DNA of 64,000 bases, from the NCBI GenBank assembly GCA_023375675.1, contig JALQBC010000012.1, forward strand, positions 434,001 through 498,000. Reading direction: 5' to 3'. The notes beneath the pieces were generated by a model. The model ran no database searches, was not told where the DNA came from, and saw only the letters and a program-made list of their open reading frames with translations. This stretch comes from Cytospora piceicola (taxonomy: Eukaryota; Ascomycota; Sordariomycetes; Diaporthales; Cytosporaceae). Made by a program: the position numbers and the translations under genes. This document shows, piece by piece, positions 47,251 through 58,321 of this stretch. Position 1 is the stretch's first letter, and each line of letters opens with the position of its first letter.

Positions 47251-50200
47251 ATGTCGGCCGCCGCGACCTTCTCCTACGCGCAAGCCGCGAAAGGCGAGGC
47301 CCCGGTTCCAACAAACTCACAATCTGCTGCAAACTCTAGCCAGATGGACCTACATGCCAAGGATGACTCTAGCTCGGTGACCACAGTCGCCGATGCCGCC
47401 GCAAACACCTTCTCGACAACCTCGGAGGCTTCAGAATCTGCCAAGAGCTCGCAGGTGGATGTGGAAGTAACCGCCTCTAAGAACACTTCTGAGGTCGCCA
47501 ACAACGGCGATTCCGACGCCGCGGACGCACCTTCAAAGGACGAGTCCTCGCCTGCGACCCAACCAGACGAGGCCCCTGAGACCCCTTCGCAAACTACGAC
47601 AAGCGAGAAGCCAGCGCGCTCGTCCAATCGCACCAATGAGCCCACGGATTCCAGAAAGGGACGCAAAGGCAAGAAGGGAAGGAATTCGGAGAAGGAATCC
47701 GAAGGCGACCAAGCCCAGCAGGAGCAGGAGAAAGAAGTCATCCCCGTCAAGCTCACCGAGGCGCCGCCACCAGCAGTAAACATATGGCAACAGCGTGCCA
47801 CCGTTTTTGCCAAGGCCAAGCCTGCCAATGGATCCCCCGTCTCAGCTGGCGCTGACGTAGCAAGCAAGCTTACTGCGCAAGACTCAACCAAGGGAAGCAA
47901 CAGCGCCGAGGGTGCTGAAGGTCCAGGCTCTGAAAACGGCCGCCCTGCGAAGTCTGCCGATGGATCTCGCTCTGTCGACCAACGTGCTCGCCGGAATCCC
48001 CGGGGAAGCAGGGTGGGTGAGCAATCCACGGGCAGCAACCCACCTCCTGTCGAGGATGTGACACTCTGGCCCACGCCGGACACTGCTGCCACCACCCCCG
48101 AGGACACCAAGCGCAAGGGCTCTGTGGTGGAGACGGATTCTTCTCCCAAAGAGAAGCAGGAAGATGCTTCTAGCAAGACGTCCCGACCCAAATACAATGT
48201 CAAGATGGACATCAACCCTTCAGTCAGGTGGGAAACTCAGATGCCTCAGTCGCGTACCGTAAGCAAAACTCGCGGTGGTGGTCAGCCTGGACGGAGCTCA
48301 GTCGGCCGAGGTGGTCATGCCTCGTCTGCAAGCATGTCCGGCGAGAAGTTGCAAGGCGTTGAGGCGCCCGCGCCCAACTCAAACAGTGATTCTCAAGGAA
48401 AGCCGAGGGAAGAAGTTGCGCCACGCGCCAACTTGGGGGTGCCCTCCGAGAAATCTAAGAGGTTCTCCGAAAACACTCAAGATGTGCGAAAGTCTCTGCC
48501 TTCCGGGAACCGTGGATCCTCCGCGGAGTATGCCACCACCAAGAATGGGGCCACCAAGGGTACCAAGAGCGATTCAGCTCAAGGCTTTGGCGGACAGCAA
48601 GGCCTCTCGAGAACCGAGGGTGCCGACCAAGGAAGAAAGGAGGGAGGCTTCTCTGGCCATAAAGATGCGCGCCCAAGAAGAGGAGCACATGGAAATGGGC
48701 GTGGTGGACACAATGGAAGTCAACCTCATGGAGGGTCATCATTCCTGACCAACGGTCACAGTGCTCGGTCGAACCCCTACAGCCCTACATTTGGAGCAAG
48801 TGGGTATTCCTATCCTGGATCCAGTCGCGGTGGCCGTGGCCGTCCCATGTCCATGAACGGCTTCAAGGGTCCCGCCAATGGAGCCTCCAAGGTGCCGATG
48901 CAACCTCTGGCAACCGATTTCGCCCCTTACCCTCCTTATGCTCAAGCGCCTCATTCTGCCTTCCCTGGAGTTTCACCTGACTACTCGCTCATTCATCAGG
49001 CCCTGAAATCCCAGATTGAGTACTACTTCTCCGCAACGAACTTGCCAAAGGACGTGTTCCTGAGGGAGCACATGGACTCTCAGGGCTTTGTGTCTCTGGA
49101 ATTCATTGCTGATTTCAGCAGGGTCCGGGGCATATCGCAGCGGAACCTGAACCTTGTTCGGGAAGCTTGCGCGGATTCCAAGGAGATTGACTACGTGTTT
49201 GGTGATGGAGAGGAGCTCTTGCGACGCCGGGAAGGCTGGGAGAAGTATGTGCTGCCTGAGGACAAGAGGAAGGAGCATGCACGCAAGCCTGGCCCCGCGA
49301 ACATCCAGTCCAGGTCCAGACAAAACCTGCCCAACAACTACCAGCAGCAACCTCATATGCCATACCCCTACCCAGCCATGTCACCACCAGCATTTGGAGC
49401 AGCGTTCCCTGGTGACATGTACCAGGGTTACATAAACGCACCAGCTTACCACCAAGGTGTTAACGGCAGCCAAGTCGACCAATCCCAGGGTGATAATGCG
49501 CGGTTGAATGCTGCCGTGCCTGAGTTTGCACCCGGAACCTTGGCCACTCTGGCCGTGAATGGTTTCATTGGCTCAGCTACCCATACACCTAGCCCATGGA
49601 CGGATGAGGCACTGCAAGAGGCGAACATCTTCACTGATGAAGACGTAGCCAAGTTGCAAATGGTTGCCCAGGGACAGTCAGAGAAGTCGCCGAAGGAAGC
49701 TGAGATGCTGCCCAATGGAGACGCCCCTGAGACCACCGAGGGCTACAAGGTTGCTGAGACCAATGGTGTGCACACTGGCGCCGATGTCCCGAACACGTAC
49801 GTACATACTGCGCCTTTGAGGACCAATTCGTCACATACTGACTGAAGCACAGGCCCGAGCAAGCTCCTGTTGGAGAGGAGACCTCCTCTCCCACATACTG
49901 GCGATTGGATGGCACAGTCGCTCAAGTCTCTGGTGACAAGCTCACTGAGTACTACGTCGATGTACGTGCCAGAGCACTCGAACAGCGTCAATCCGCCAAC
50001 CCAGGAGAGGTGCCAGATGACATGAAGAGGCTCTACAGATTCTGGGCACACTCTTTGATTACTCACTTCAATGCCGGGATGTACAAGGAGTTCCGCCAGC
50101 TTGCAATCGAGGATGCAACGTCCCAAGTCCCAAGCAGAAACGGCCTCGGAAACCTCCTCAAGTTTTACCACCGTGTGCTTTCCAGAGGCGAGAGTGCGGC

Positions 50201-50303
50201 ACTTTCCAGACCTGACCTCCCAGTCTACAAGGTGCTACAAACAGACTTCGAACACGCCCAAAACTTCACCAGCCCAGTTGCCAGCAGCGAGGTCCCAGTC
50301 TAA
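47251..50303 (+). CDS. La-motif RNA-binding protein (LARP1/Sro9 type), two exons
   Basis: A predicted cytoplasmic mRNA-binding protein affecting translation or stability of mRNAs. Exons are 47251-49796 and 49853-50303 (998 residues); the 56-nt intron (donor GTACGT, branch CTGAC, acceptor CAG) joins VPNT to PEQAPVGEE. The N terminus (MSAAATFSYAQAAKG) resembles Sro9/Slf1-type fungal proteins. Residues 20-460 are disordered, rich in Ser, Thr, Glu and Lys, with a conserved VNIWQQR. RGG/GRG-like basic patches lie at about 470-540. The La motif spans about residues 574-669 (QIEYYFSATNLPKDVFLREHM...GFVSLEFIADFSRVR), with the aromatic YYF signature. No RRM follows. The last 100 residues contain RLYRFWAHSLITHFNAGMYKEFRQLA, which resembles the DM15 cap-binding repeats of LARP1 and argues for LARP1. 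The start is the first ATG of the frame. Confidence 0.92.
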
Positions 50304-52751
50304 ACACGGGCTGAAGGCCTTGTATTCAGTGTCTCCTGCCTTCGTCACTTTGGGGAAACTTCAGTTGCGAGCTGTGCATTGTGAAGTTGTATTGAGGCGA
50401 CGGCAACCCCTGCCTCACATTGCGACACTAAGCCAGCCAGGATTGCAAGTCTAGGAGGGGAGTCAACTGGCAAGCGCCCCCGACGTGCGTCTGGGATTTT
50501 TAGGGATTTGGAAGTGTTAGATATCATCATGCACTTCTTGGGAAGAGCAATCTGACGACAACCCGATAATATCTGTCGTTGCACAGAACATGGATCCATT
50601 GCTGGAACTCGGATCTATCAGATCGCGGCTTGCGAGCCATGACTTTGGCTCTAGTCTGGCAGATCACCCTTCGGACTTGGCTGCATGTTGTCTGGCGTAT
50701 CTCTTTCCGTGGAAAATCTGGATCTGGACAACTACAGTCCTGGGGGACATGCCATCTTGGGCAATCATCTCCTGCCCCTTCGTCATTGGAACCACACTAT
50801 ATCCACGAATAGTTTCTTGTTTTTTTGTACGTCAACATGTCCTCACACGCCATCATAATCGACACAATACCCCAACTTCTGAAGAGGCCCTCGATGGGAC
50901 ATGACTGGTGGGGAGAAAGGGGGGGGGGACTACAGCCGCATGAGACGGGTTTTCGGCCAAGTTGCATTACATTCGGCCACACCTTCAAAGTTGTGAAGTT
51001 TTACTGCACATTGATCTATTTATCATGGATTGCTTTGCAAATGGACAAGCTCGATTATTTTCAAAAACCAAAAAAATCAAAAGCGTGCAAGGAAAGAGCC
51101 CTGCCGAGAAAAAGAAGGAGGATCAGGTCGTCGGGCCCTGCCCTTCCTCGTGTGTGATGGACCCGATACGATACGCCAAGGATGGATGGGTGGGACAAGC
51201 ATCCGTTTAACATACCCAGGCGGTGCAAGAAAGGGTGGTTCAGACAAGGGCAAAAGAAAGGACGAGGGATGGCCGTACTCGGTCGACATTGTGACGAAAT
51301 TATTAGATCTCCCTTTTCTCCAGGGCTCCGGAATGGAAAGACAAAAAAGAAATCTGCATTTTCTTGCTTCTCAGTTGAAAATTTGGTTGTATGATTAGGA
51401 GTCGATGCAGCACAGGCGAAAAGACGATAGGGGAGAGAAACAAGCCATGATATAATAATCCACATCAATGTAAATATCTACGTTTGGAGTGTGTTGAGCA
51501 AGAAAGCGTCTTCCTCAAATCAGTGGGACAGGCGTGGTATTTATTGTAAGTACCTGGTTCATCTAGGAGTCTTCTTCATGGGAATCGTCACTTCCCTTCT
51601 TGATTCTCCTATTGTCTTCTTCTCTTGTTGTGCCCGTAATCCTCATCTCCCAATTAGGAATGTAGTAGTAGCCGCCGTCGAGTTGATATATACCTAGGTA
51701 TATCTATGTACATAGCAGCGACTTCCGGGTGCTGCGGTCATGGAGTCGGGGCGCCCCGGGCCGGATCGGTCGGCCGCCGTTCAGTCAAGTGAGACGAGAA
51801 AAGACCTTGACCCCGGCCCGGCCCTTGAGGTGCCATGGTCTGTCTGTCTGTATTTTGTCCGTACTGATATTGCCTCGTCCTACTTCCTCCCTCACACGGT
51901 GTCACCATACCTGGTTGTTGAAGGCTGGGGATGACAAAGGAGGGGTCACTTCCCTTCTACACTAACATATCTACGTCACCGTGGGGTTTTGTTGCGCTTC
52001 TTTGGTGGTTGGGCACCAGACAAACCTGACAAACTCGAAAATAACCCCCACTGATTTTGTTCTCGCAGGGCCTGGCTTGAAAACCTTGATGCATGTACAC
52101 TACAGTAGGTAGGTATTGGGTGCCAATCGAATCGTCAATGAGTCAAAGTTTGCGGAGGACTGAGGCTCATGTCCATGTTGGGCTGCATTTCCGATTGTCC
52201 AGCAATTAATTGGTTGCTGCGCCACCGGTGTACATACTCGGACCCCTCTCAATATGTGTGTGGCTGCATCAAGTTCGAGAACTTTATGCAGTCTGCCAGT
52301 ATTCAGCCGAACAGTCCGCCTCGTGTTTCCGTCTGGCCGGTATCGTTGAGCAGCAGCAGTTCAACAAGCAAGAAGGAGGGCCTCCAATTCTGCAGCAGGC
52401 CGCTTGTCCATACCTACGTACCCATTGTCCTCTTCATGCCGGGACGAGTACTGAAGGCACAGTACATACAAACAAGAGGGGCGGGGGGATAAGAAGAGAG
52501 GGGGGAGGGGTAAGAGAAAAAAAAGTGCCCCGTGCGATACAAACCCGTGGCTGGAGTGATACATACATGCAGGACATGCAGGCTCACCTGGCTCACTCAC
52601 CCACTCACCACTTCTCGTGTGTACTTTGGGCCATGCAACCGGCCTTCCGGGGTCATCCTTCGATGACGGCAGTCCCAGTGGTCCCTTCTGCCCCTCTCAT
52701 TGCTCGAAGGTCGTCGCCCCACTACACAGACTGGCAGTGAGCCTCTCGTGA

Positions 52752-52820
52752 CTCTCTCTGCCTCTCTCTCTCTCTCTCTCTGTGTGTGTGTATCTTTCGA
52801 TGATGATGATGATGATGATG
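52752..52820. repeat. (CT)n-(GT)n microsatellite and (GAT)n repeat
   Basis: CT repeats pass directly into GT repeats; ten bases later seven GAT units follow. Confidence 0.92.
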
Positions 52821-53574
52821 GGGTCCTAGTTGCTGCCCGGCCCAGCTGTCAAATCAAGATGCTGCCTGACGAGGGATGGGGAGAAGAAAGGGAGAAGGAA
52901 GAGAGGGAAAAAATAAAATATAATGGAGCCAGGCTTCTGGAGTGCAGGAATATGCCGCTGCCGGGGCCTGGCTGGCTGGGGCTGCTGGGCTGCTGGGCTG
53001 GGCTGGGCTTGGTGCTCATGCTTCAGGCCCTGATGATCGGGTCAGGGAAAACATGCACGTTGACGGAGGAGGACGACTCCTCCTGTGAAGGGCCGAAACA
53101 TCCTCAGGCCAACCGGAGAGGCCTACACAGTACCAACACGCCTCAGCCACCACAACCCTCTTGCCCCCTCTCAACGGTTTGAAACTTCTCTGTTGTTCCA
53201 GATCAGGCTGGAAAACCCCCTTGAAATCGTTTTGTCATTATTGTATGTACTTGCTCAGAGTATATACTTGGGCCACACTGGAGAGAACCGCAGTGGGAAC
53301 GGCACCGATCGATCATCAACAAGTTGTTGAACTTGCCTGTCTCGCCTGTGAATGGTGCATAAGCTCCAAGATCACGCATGCCATACAGCCATACATACAT
53401 CACGTACATACAAAAGTTAGCACTGCCTGCTTTTCCCTCCCTGTTTTTGCCCGCTTTCTTATTTTAGTTGCATCGACCGGAATCCTCACCCACATTCGTG
53501 ACCACTCACTTTTGCTCTGGTCCTTCACACCCCCCCCCTTCCTCTTTTGCCCCTCACTCAACATCTCTCAGCTG

Positions 53575-53616
53575 AACACACACACACACACACACTCACA
53601 CACTCACACACTCAAG
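53575..53616. repeat. CA microsatellite with CACTCA units
   Basis: About ten CA units then three CACACT units, roughly 200 bp before the start codon of the DUF3824-type gene. Confidence 0.92.
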
Positions 53617-53808
53617 TCAGCCTTGAATAACTCATTGTCTCTAACCAAGATCCTTCCTTCTCACTACGACTTGCGTCTACCACGCATACGCATACGACAA
53701 CACCATCTATCAATATCATCATCATTACTCTTCTCTTAACTTAGAAGATACTCCTCAGTAACTTTCATCAGCCAGGCTCTGACGTCACACCCAAGGACAG
53801 TGCCAGCC

Positions 53809-55995
53809 ATGTCCTACGACTACGATGCTCCTCGGCGGCAGCGCAGCACCCGCCAGGACCAGTATTATCGCGATGATAGGTACTCTGAAGCTCCGGACCC
53901 CTACCTGAGGGTCCAGCCAGCTCGAGACCTCATCCCAAGAGGTCGAGAGGATATGGACCTCGCCGTCGAGGAAGTCCACCGGGACTTCCCTCCGCCGGGC
54001 TACGCTCGCGGCGACGTCCGGAGGGCCCGCTCTGCTGAGCCTTATGACTACGACGACGACGCCCGTTCCGTCTATACAAGGCGGAGCCGTGACGACTACT
54101 ACGAGCCTGATCGCCGGCCTCGCAAGAAGACCGAGAGCGTCTACATCGAGGAGGAGAGGAGGAAGCAGAAGCGCATGCTGGGCCAGCAGCAGAAGATCAT
54201 GGCTGCCATCGCCGGCGCTGCCGTCGTCCTCGGCGGCAAGGAGCTATACGATCGCCGCGAGGCGGAGCAGGAGGGTACAGATGTCCACCGCAACTTGGTG
54301 TCCTCGGCGGCTCTGGGCGCCGCCGGCGCTCTCGCTGCTTACCAAGGTGCCGAGTTCTACAACAAGCGCGCCGAAAAGGGCAGCGAGAAGTCGACCCACG
54401 TCGTTCACAAGGGGCGTGACGGGAGGGTCCACGAGGAGTGGTACTCCGACGACGAAGAGGACAGGCACAAGAAGGGCCACAAGAACTTCCTCGAGGCCGC
54501 TCTCGGAGCTGCCGGCCTCGGCACGGCCCTCAAGGCCCTCACCGGCGGCGGTGGTCATGACGACAAGCGTGACAGGGACAGAGACTCGAGATCCACCACG
54601 CGGAGCCTCCGTGGAAGCCGGCACGACTCACCAAACAAGGGTGGCAGCAAGATCCAAAAGGCTGCCATGGCCTCCCTCATTGCTGGAGCCACGGAGGCAT
54701 TCCGTGTGTCCAAGGAGCCGGGTGGCTGGAAGGGCGAGAAGGCCAAGCGTGTGCTCACCGCGGCTGCTGGTGCTGCCACTATAGATGCCGCCCAGAAGCC
54801 CGGAAAGGACGGCAGCAAGCTTGGTCTGGCCGAAGCCGTGATTGGTGGTCTCGTTGGCAACCGCATGATCAACGGCTCCAAGAGAGACATCATCGAGGAC
54901 AGGAAGACCGGCCGAAGCCGGTCGCGCTCCCGCGCCAGGTCTCAGAGCCGCGGCGGCAGCGGCGGGATGGGCCTTGCCGCGCTGGCTACTGCCGGCCTGG
55001 GCGCGATCGGTGCCAAGAAGGCCGTCGACAACATCCGCGACGAACGTTCTCGTTCCCGGACCCGCTCCAGGACCCGTCGCCGAGACGACTCCGTGGACTC
55101 GTATGATAGCAGGGACGAGTCTCCGAGGCGCAACCGCAGCCGGAGCCGAAGCCGCAGTGTGGTAGACAAGGCGCGCAGAGGTCTGGCAAGGATTGGCCTG
55201 GGCAAGGGAGAGGATGGGAGCGAGGTCAGCGAGCCCCGCGGCTCGCGCCGAGGAGGGCGCTATGACGATGATTATGAGTCTCGGGACAGTCGCTACCGCG
55301 ACGATTACGATGATGACCGCTCGTACCGGGCCCGCAGCCGGTCAAGAGGGGCGCCGCCCCGGAGTAGGGCGTCGTCCCGAGGGTCGATGTCCGAGTCGGA
55401 CCTGGGAGACTCGGACGAGGATGAGAAGAGGGCCAAGAAGATGAGAGGTAAGCAACTTGTTACCACTGGCCTTGCGGCCGTGGCCACCATCCACGCAGCA
55501 CACAACGTGTACCAGAGCATGGAGAAGAGGAACACGCGACACAAGGCGGTCAAGGAGGGGCGTCTCAGCCCGGAGGAAGCGAAAAAGCTCAAGTCGAAGG
55601 CCCTGCTGCAAGATGCTGCGTCTGTCGGCATCGCTGCGATGGGCATCAAGGGCGCCATCTCCGAGCTCAAGGAGGCTCGCGAACTGAGCCACGAGGTTAC
55701 CGAGTTCAAGCACGAGAAGGAGGAGCGGCACAAGCGCCGAGCGGAGCGCCTGGCACGCCTGGCACGCGAGCAGCAGAAGAAGATCCACTATAGCCCGAGC
55801 GACTCTGACTACGGTGGAGACTCGGACGACGAAGCGGCCACCCAATACAGCAGGAGGTCCAGGTCTGGCCGTCGTGGTGCCTCCACATCTGGTCCTCGGC
55901 GGTCGAGCAGGTACGACGACGGGCCCCGCTACTCCGATGGGAACCCGTACGCTGTTTTGCCTGTCCCTCCTGGTGACTACGACAACAGGAGGTGA
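53809..55995 (+). CDS. DUF3824-type glycine-zipper, RS-rich protein
   Basis: A 728-residue, single-exon protein with no known enzymatic role. The sequence alternates charged, disordered stretches with short Ala/Gly-rich helices such as MAAIAGAAVVLGGKELYD (about 130-147), NLVSSAALGAAGALAAYQGAEFY (about 166-188), FLEAALGAAGLGTALKAL, AAMASLIAGATEAF, GLAEAVIGGLVGNRM, GMGLAALATAGLGAIGAKKA and LVTTGLAAVATIHAAHNVY. These glycine-zipper-like segments match the fungal DUF3824 pattern and suggest membrane association or self-assembly. Ser-Arg repeats flank them. The N terminus is Tyr/Asp/Arg-rich, and a Lys/Glu/Arg helix (HEKEERHKRRAERLARLA) precedes the disordered end. Some Pezizomycotina septal-pore-associated proteins have a similar make-up, but that link is only a guess. 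The start is the ATG at 53809; a GTG three codons earlier is not a fungal start. A GTAAGC at 55448 is not used as a donor because the frame continues sensibly. Confidence 0.85.
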   Translation: MSYDYDAPRRQRSTRQDQYYRDDRYSEAPDPYLRVQPARDLIPRGREDMDLAVEEVHRDFPPPGYARGDVRRARSAEPYDYDDDARSVYTRRSRDDYYEPDRRPRKKTESVYIEEERRKQKRMLGQQQKIMAAIAGAAVVLGGKELYDRREAEQEGTDVHRNLVSSAALGAAGALAAYQGAEFYNKRAEKGSEKSTHVVHKGRDGRVHEEWYSDDEEDRHKKGHKNFLEAALGAAGLGTALKALTGGGGHDDKRDRDRDSRSTTRSLRGSRHDSPNKGGSKIQKAAMASLIAGATEAFRVSKEPGGWKGEKAKRVLTAAAGAATIDAAQKPGKDGSKLGLAEAVIGGLVGNRMINGSKRDIIEDRKTGRSRSRSRARSQSRGGSGGMGLAALATAGLGAIGAKKAVDNIRDERSRSRTRSRTRRRDDSVDSYDSRDESPRRNRSRSRSRSVVDKARRGLARIGLGKGEDGSEVSEPRGSRRGGRYDDDYESRDSRYRDDYDDDRSYRARSRSRGAPPRSRASSRGSMSESDLGDSDEDEKRAKKMRGKQLVTTGLAAVATIHAAHNVYQSMEKRNTRHKAVKEGRLSPEEAKKLKSKALLQDAASVGIAAMGIKGAISELKEARELSHEVTEFKHEKEERHKRRAERLARLAREQQKKIHYSPSDSDYGGDSDDEAATQYSRRSRSGRRGASTSGPRRSSRYDDGPRYSDGNPYAVLPVPPGDYDNRR

Positions 55996-58321
55996 GGACT
56001 TGGACACACACCATAACAACTATGGGCGTCTCCGTTATGACCCGCTCCTTCTGCTGCGCTTCTTCGTCTTGTTCGGCCTGCTCTGTGCTGCTTCGGCAAC
56101 ACGGACCCGCACGCGTGCTCGAGCGCGGCATCAACTTCCGCAACATTCTTTACCACAAAATCAAAGGCGTTCCAAAGATGTCGGGGTATAGACACTGGGT
56201 TGAGACACAAAATGGGCTTTCAAGATGGGCTTTTATGACCTCACGACTTCCTCCTTACCGCTGTACTGGGATGGTGGCCGCGGCTTGTTCCATCAAGCCT
56301 GTCCACACACCTTTTTCTTCATCCACATGCACACCAGCACATGATTATATACACAGCACCACGCACAATCCCTCTGCCCATTTGGGGCAAGCAGATAGAT
56401 ATCAGGCATCTGCTCCAGCCCCTGTTTTGCTTAACACTAATTCACTTGTTTTTCCTCCTCTTACTAAATTCAAATACTGATCGTTTTCCCCACCTCGTGA
56501 CAGATCGGCGCCATCGCCGTTAAAGAAAAAGAAAAATATACATACGATGTCGCCTCACCTCTTGGGACCAAAGATGCCTGATGTTTCGAAAGAGGACAAG
56601 GGCCGCGGTCCCCAATCTTGGTTTCCCCCCTGCACGGCCGTGTAGCCACCTGCTCCTTCGGGCTGTGTCACACGACCGTAACGGTCGGGAGTCAAGGTAT
56701 GGATCGACGGCTGCAGGTGCATGCAGCATCATCACCAGGGGTCGGTTCCGGTGGGAAACCTGCAGCCGGCGATGGAACGAACGGCCCGAGGTTTCAGGTA
56801 CACAGACCGGACGAAGACGCCCGACGAGCAAAAGAGGAAACGAGGACGAAGGAAAAAGCAGGGAGAGGGAAGAGACAGAGAGAGAGAGCGCCTGGGCGCG
56901 CGAGGGGCGGCGGGGGCGGCGGGGAGGAGATTTGGGCCGAGGTATGCAGGCGATCGGGGACGGGACGGGGTTTTCGTGTGCGTGTTTTTTTGTTGAAAGG
57001 AACTCCGGACGACAACGTTATTGGTTCTCGGTACTGTGTCTCGGATCGAGTTTTGGATTTTATGGGCGGGGGCGGTCTGGTTATGTGAACGAAAGATCGA
57101 ACGACACTTGATGAACTTCTTTTTGCTTTTTTTCTTTTCCTTTGTTTTCTGTTTTGTTTAATCATGATAACAGACAAAACCCTCTCGAATCAACGACTTT
57201 ATGACTGGTTGGGGGGTTTATGGGGCATCATGATACTTGCCTACATAGGTAGTCTCTCTTTCTTCGCTTGTTTCTCGAAAATGCAAAACCCATGGCGATA
57301 TTATTCTTCTTGTTTTGCCCCTCATCGCACTTGGACAATGTCGTAGCGTCGCAGTCTTGGAACGTCGCAGTCTTGGAAAATGGGTAGAACGGCATTGCAC
57401 AGCGACTGCAGCATGACCCTAGTACATTAGTCTCGACCCCAAAGATGACGCCGCGCGGGAGGGGAGGGGCGGCATGTTTGCTGATTGGGTCTGTCGGTGT
57501 TGAGCGGTGTAAGGGAGAGGTGAGAGACTTGCATGGGTGAGGATGAGGGTTGAGGGTGAGGGCAACTCAAGAGTTCCAAGATTACTTCGGGATGGACTCC
57601 TTGATATTTACCGTATTTTATCTCGAGTATGTCCTCATTGTCAGTTACCCAGAGCATCACGGGAACTCACAGTCACCTATCCGTCACGATGTTCCGGGCT
57701 TGCTTCCCTCACCATCATCACACATTTCCGCGTAGACATCGAGTTCCTTCCACGGTTAGTCTTCCGGATCACCCCCTTCTTGATGAGTACGACATAAGCG
57801 TAGTATCCGCGATGTCAAAGGGCAATAGCGGGAGGGCCCAGCTTGGCAGACATAAGGAGCGAGGAGGATGACATCACTGTACAGACTGGAGGCTGGTTGG
57901 CTGTCTGGAGCACTTGTTCCGGAAGCGAGGGCGATACGGTAAGATATGGTACAATGTGTACATAGTAGGGCCGGGGTGGATAACGGCTATGGGGTGCGGA
58001 TACCCAGGTAGCTTGACCCTGTTCTATCTGACCCAGAATCGAGGCACATAGTAGAAATCGCGCGAGAAGGGGACTTTGGCGTCTGCTTTGTTGATGATGA
58101 AGTGAATGCACATACCTGTGCATATACGCTCAGGTTTGAGCCTGCTGGCGAGGCTCGATGGCAGACGTCAAGGTTAGGATGTAAAGTACAGAGTGGGGCA
58201 CTAGAGGATCCAAGGCGCAAGTAGAATGGTCCAATATGTTAATAGTGTTGTAGTTCAGTCTTCATTGCCACCGTTATGTAGCCTCTCGATGATGGGGTGA
58301 GAACCGCTACCATCATCCTCA
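55996..58321. other. Convergent intergenic region
   Basis: 2.3 kb between the 3' ends of the DUF3824-type gene (plus) and CLF1 (minus). No gene recognised; frames at 56.6-57.1 kb are arginine-rich low-complexity text without family resemblance. Confidence 0.55.

Larger units (their letters stand above)
50304..53808. other. 3.5 kb intergenic region
   Basis: No gene recognised. It holds an exact TACCTAGGTA at 51691, a pyrimidine microsatellite (52752-52791) running into a GAT repeat (52799-52820), and an ACAC repeat (53575-53616) that lies in the probable leader of the next gene. Confidence 0.55.

Noticed and set aside
55448..55453. GTAAGC donor within the DUF3824-type frame
   Set aside because: The reading frame continues through with family-like glycine-zipper sequence, so no intron is needed.
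56581..57111. 176-codon plus-strand frame rich in Arg/Glu
   Set aside because: Non-family text produced by purine-rich repeats in the spacer after the DUF3824-type gene.
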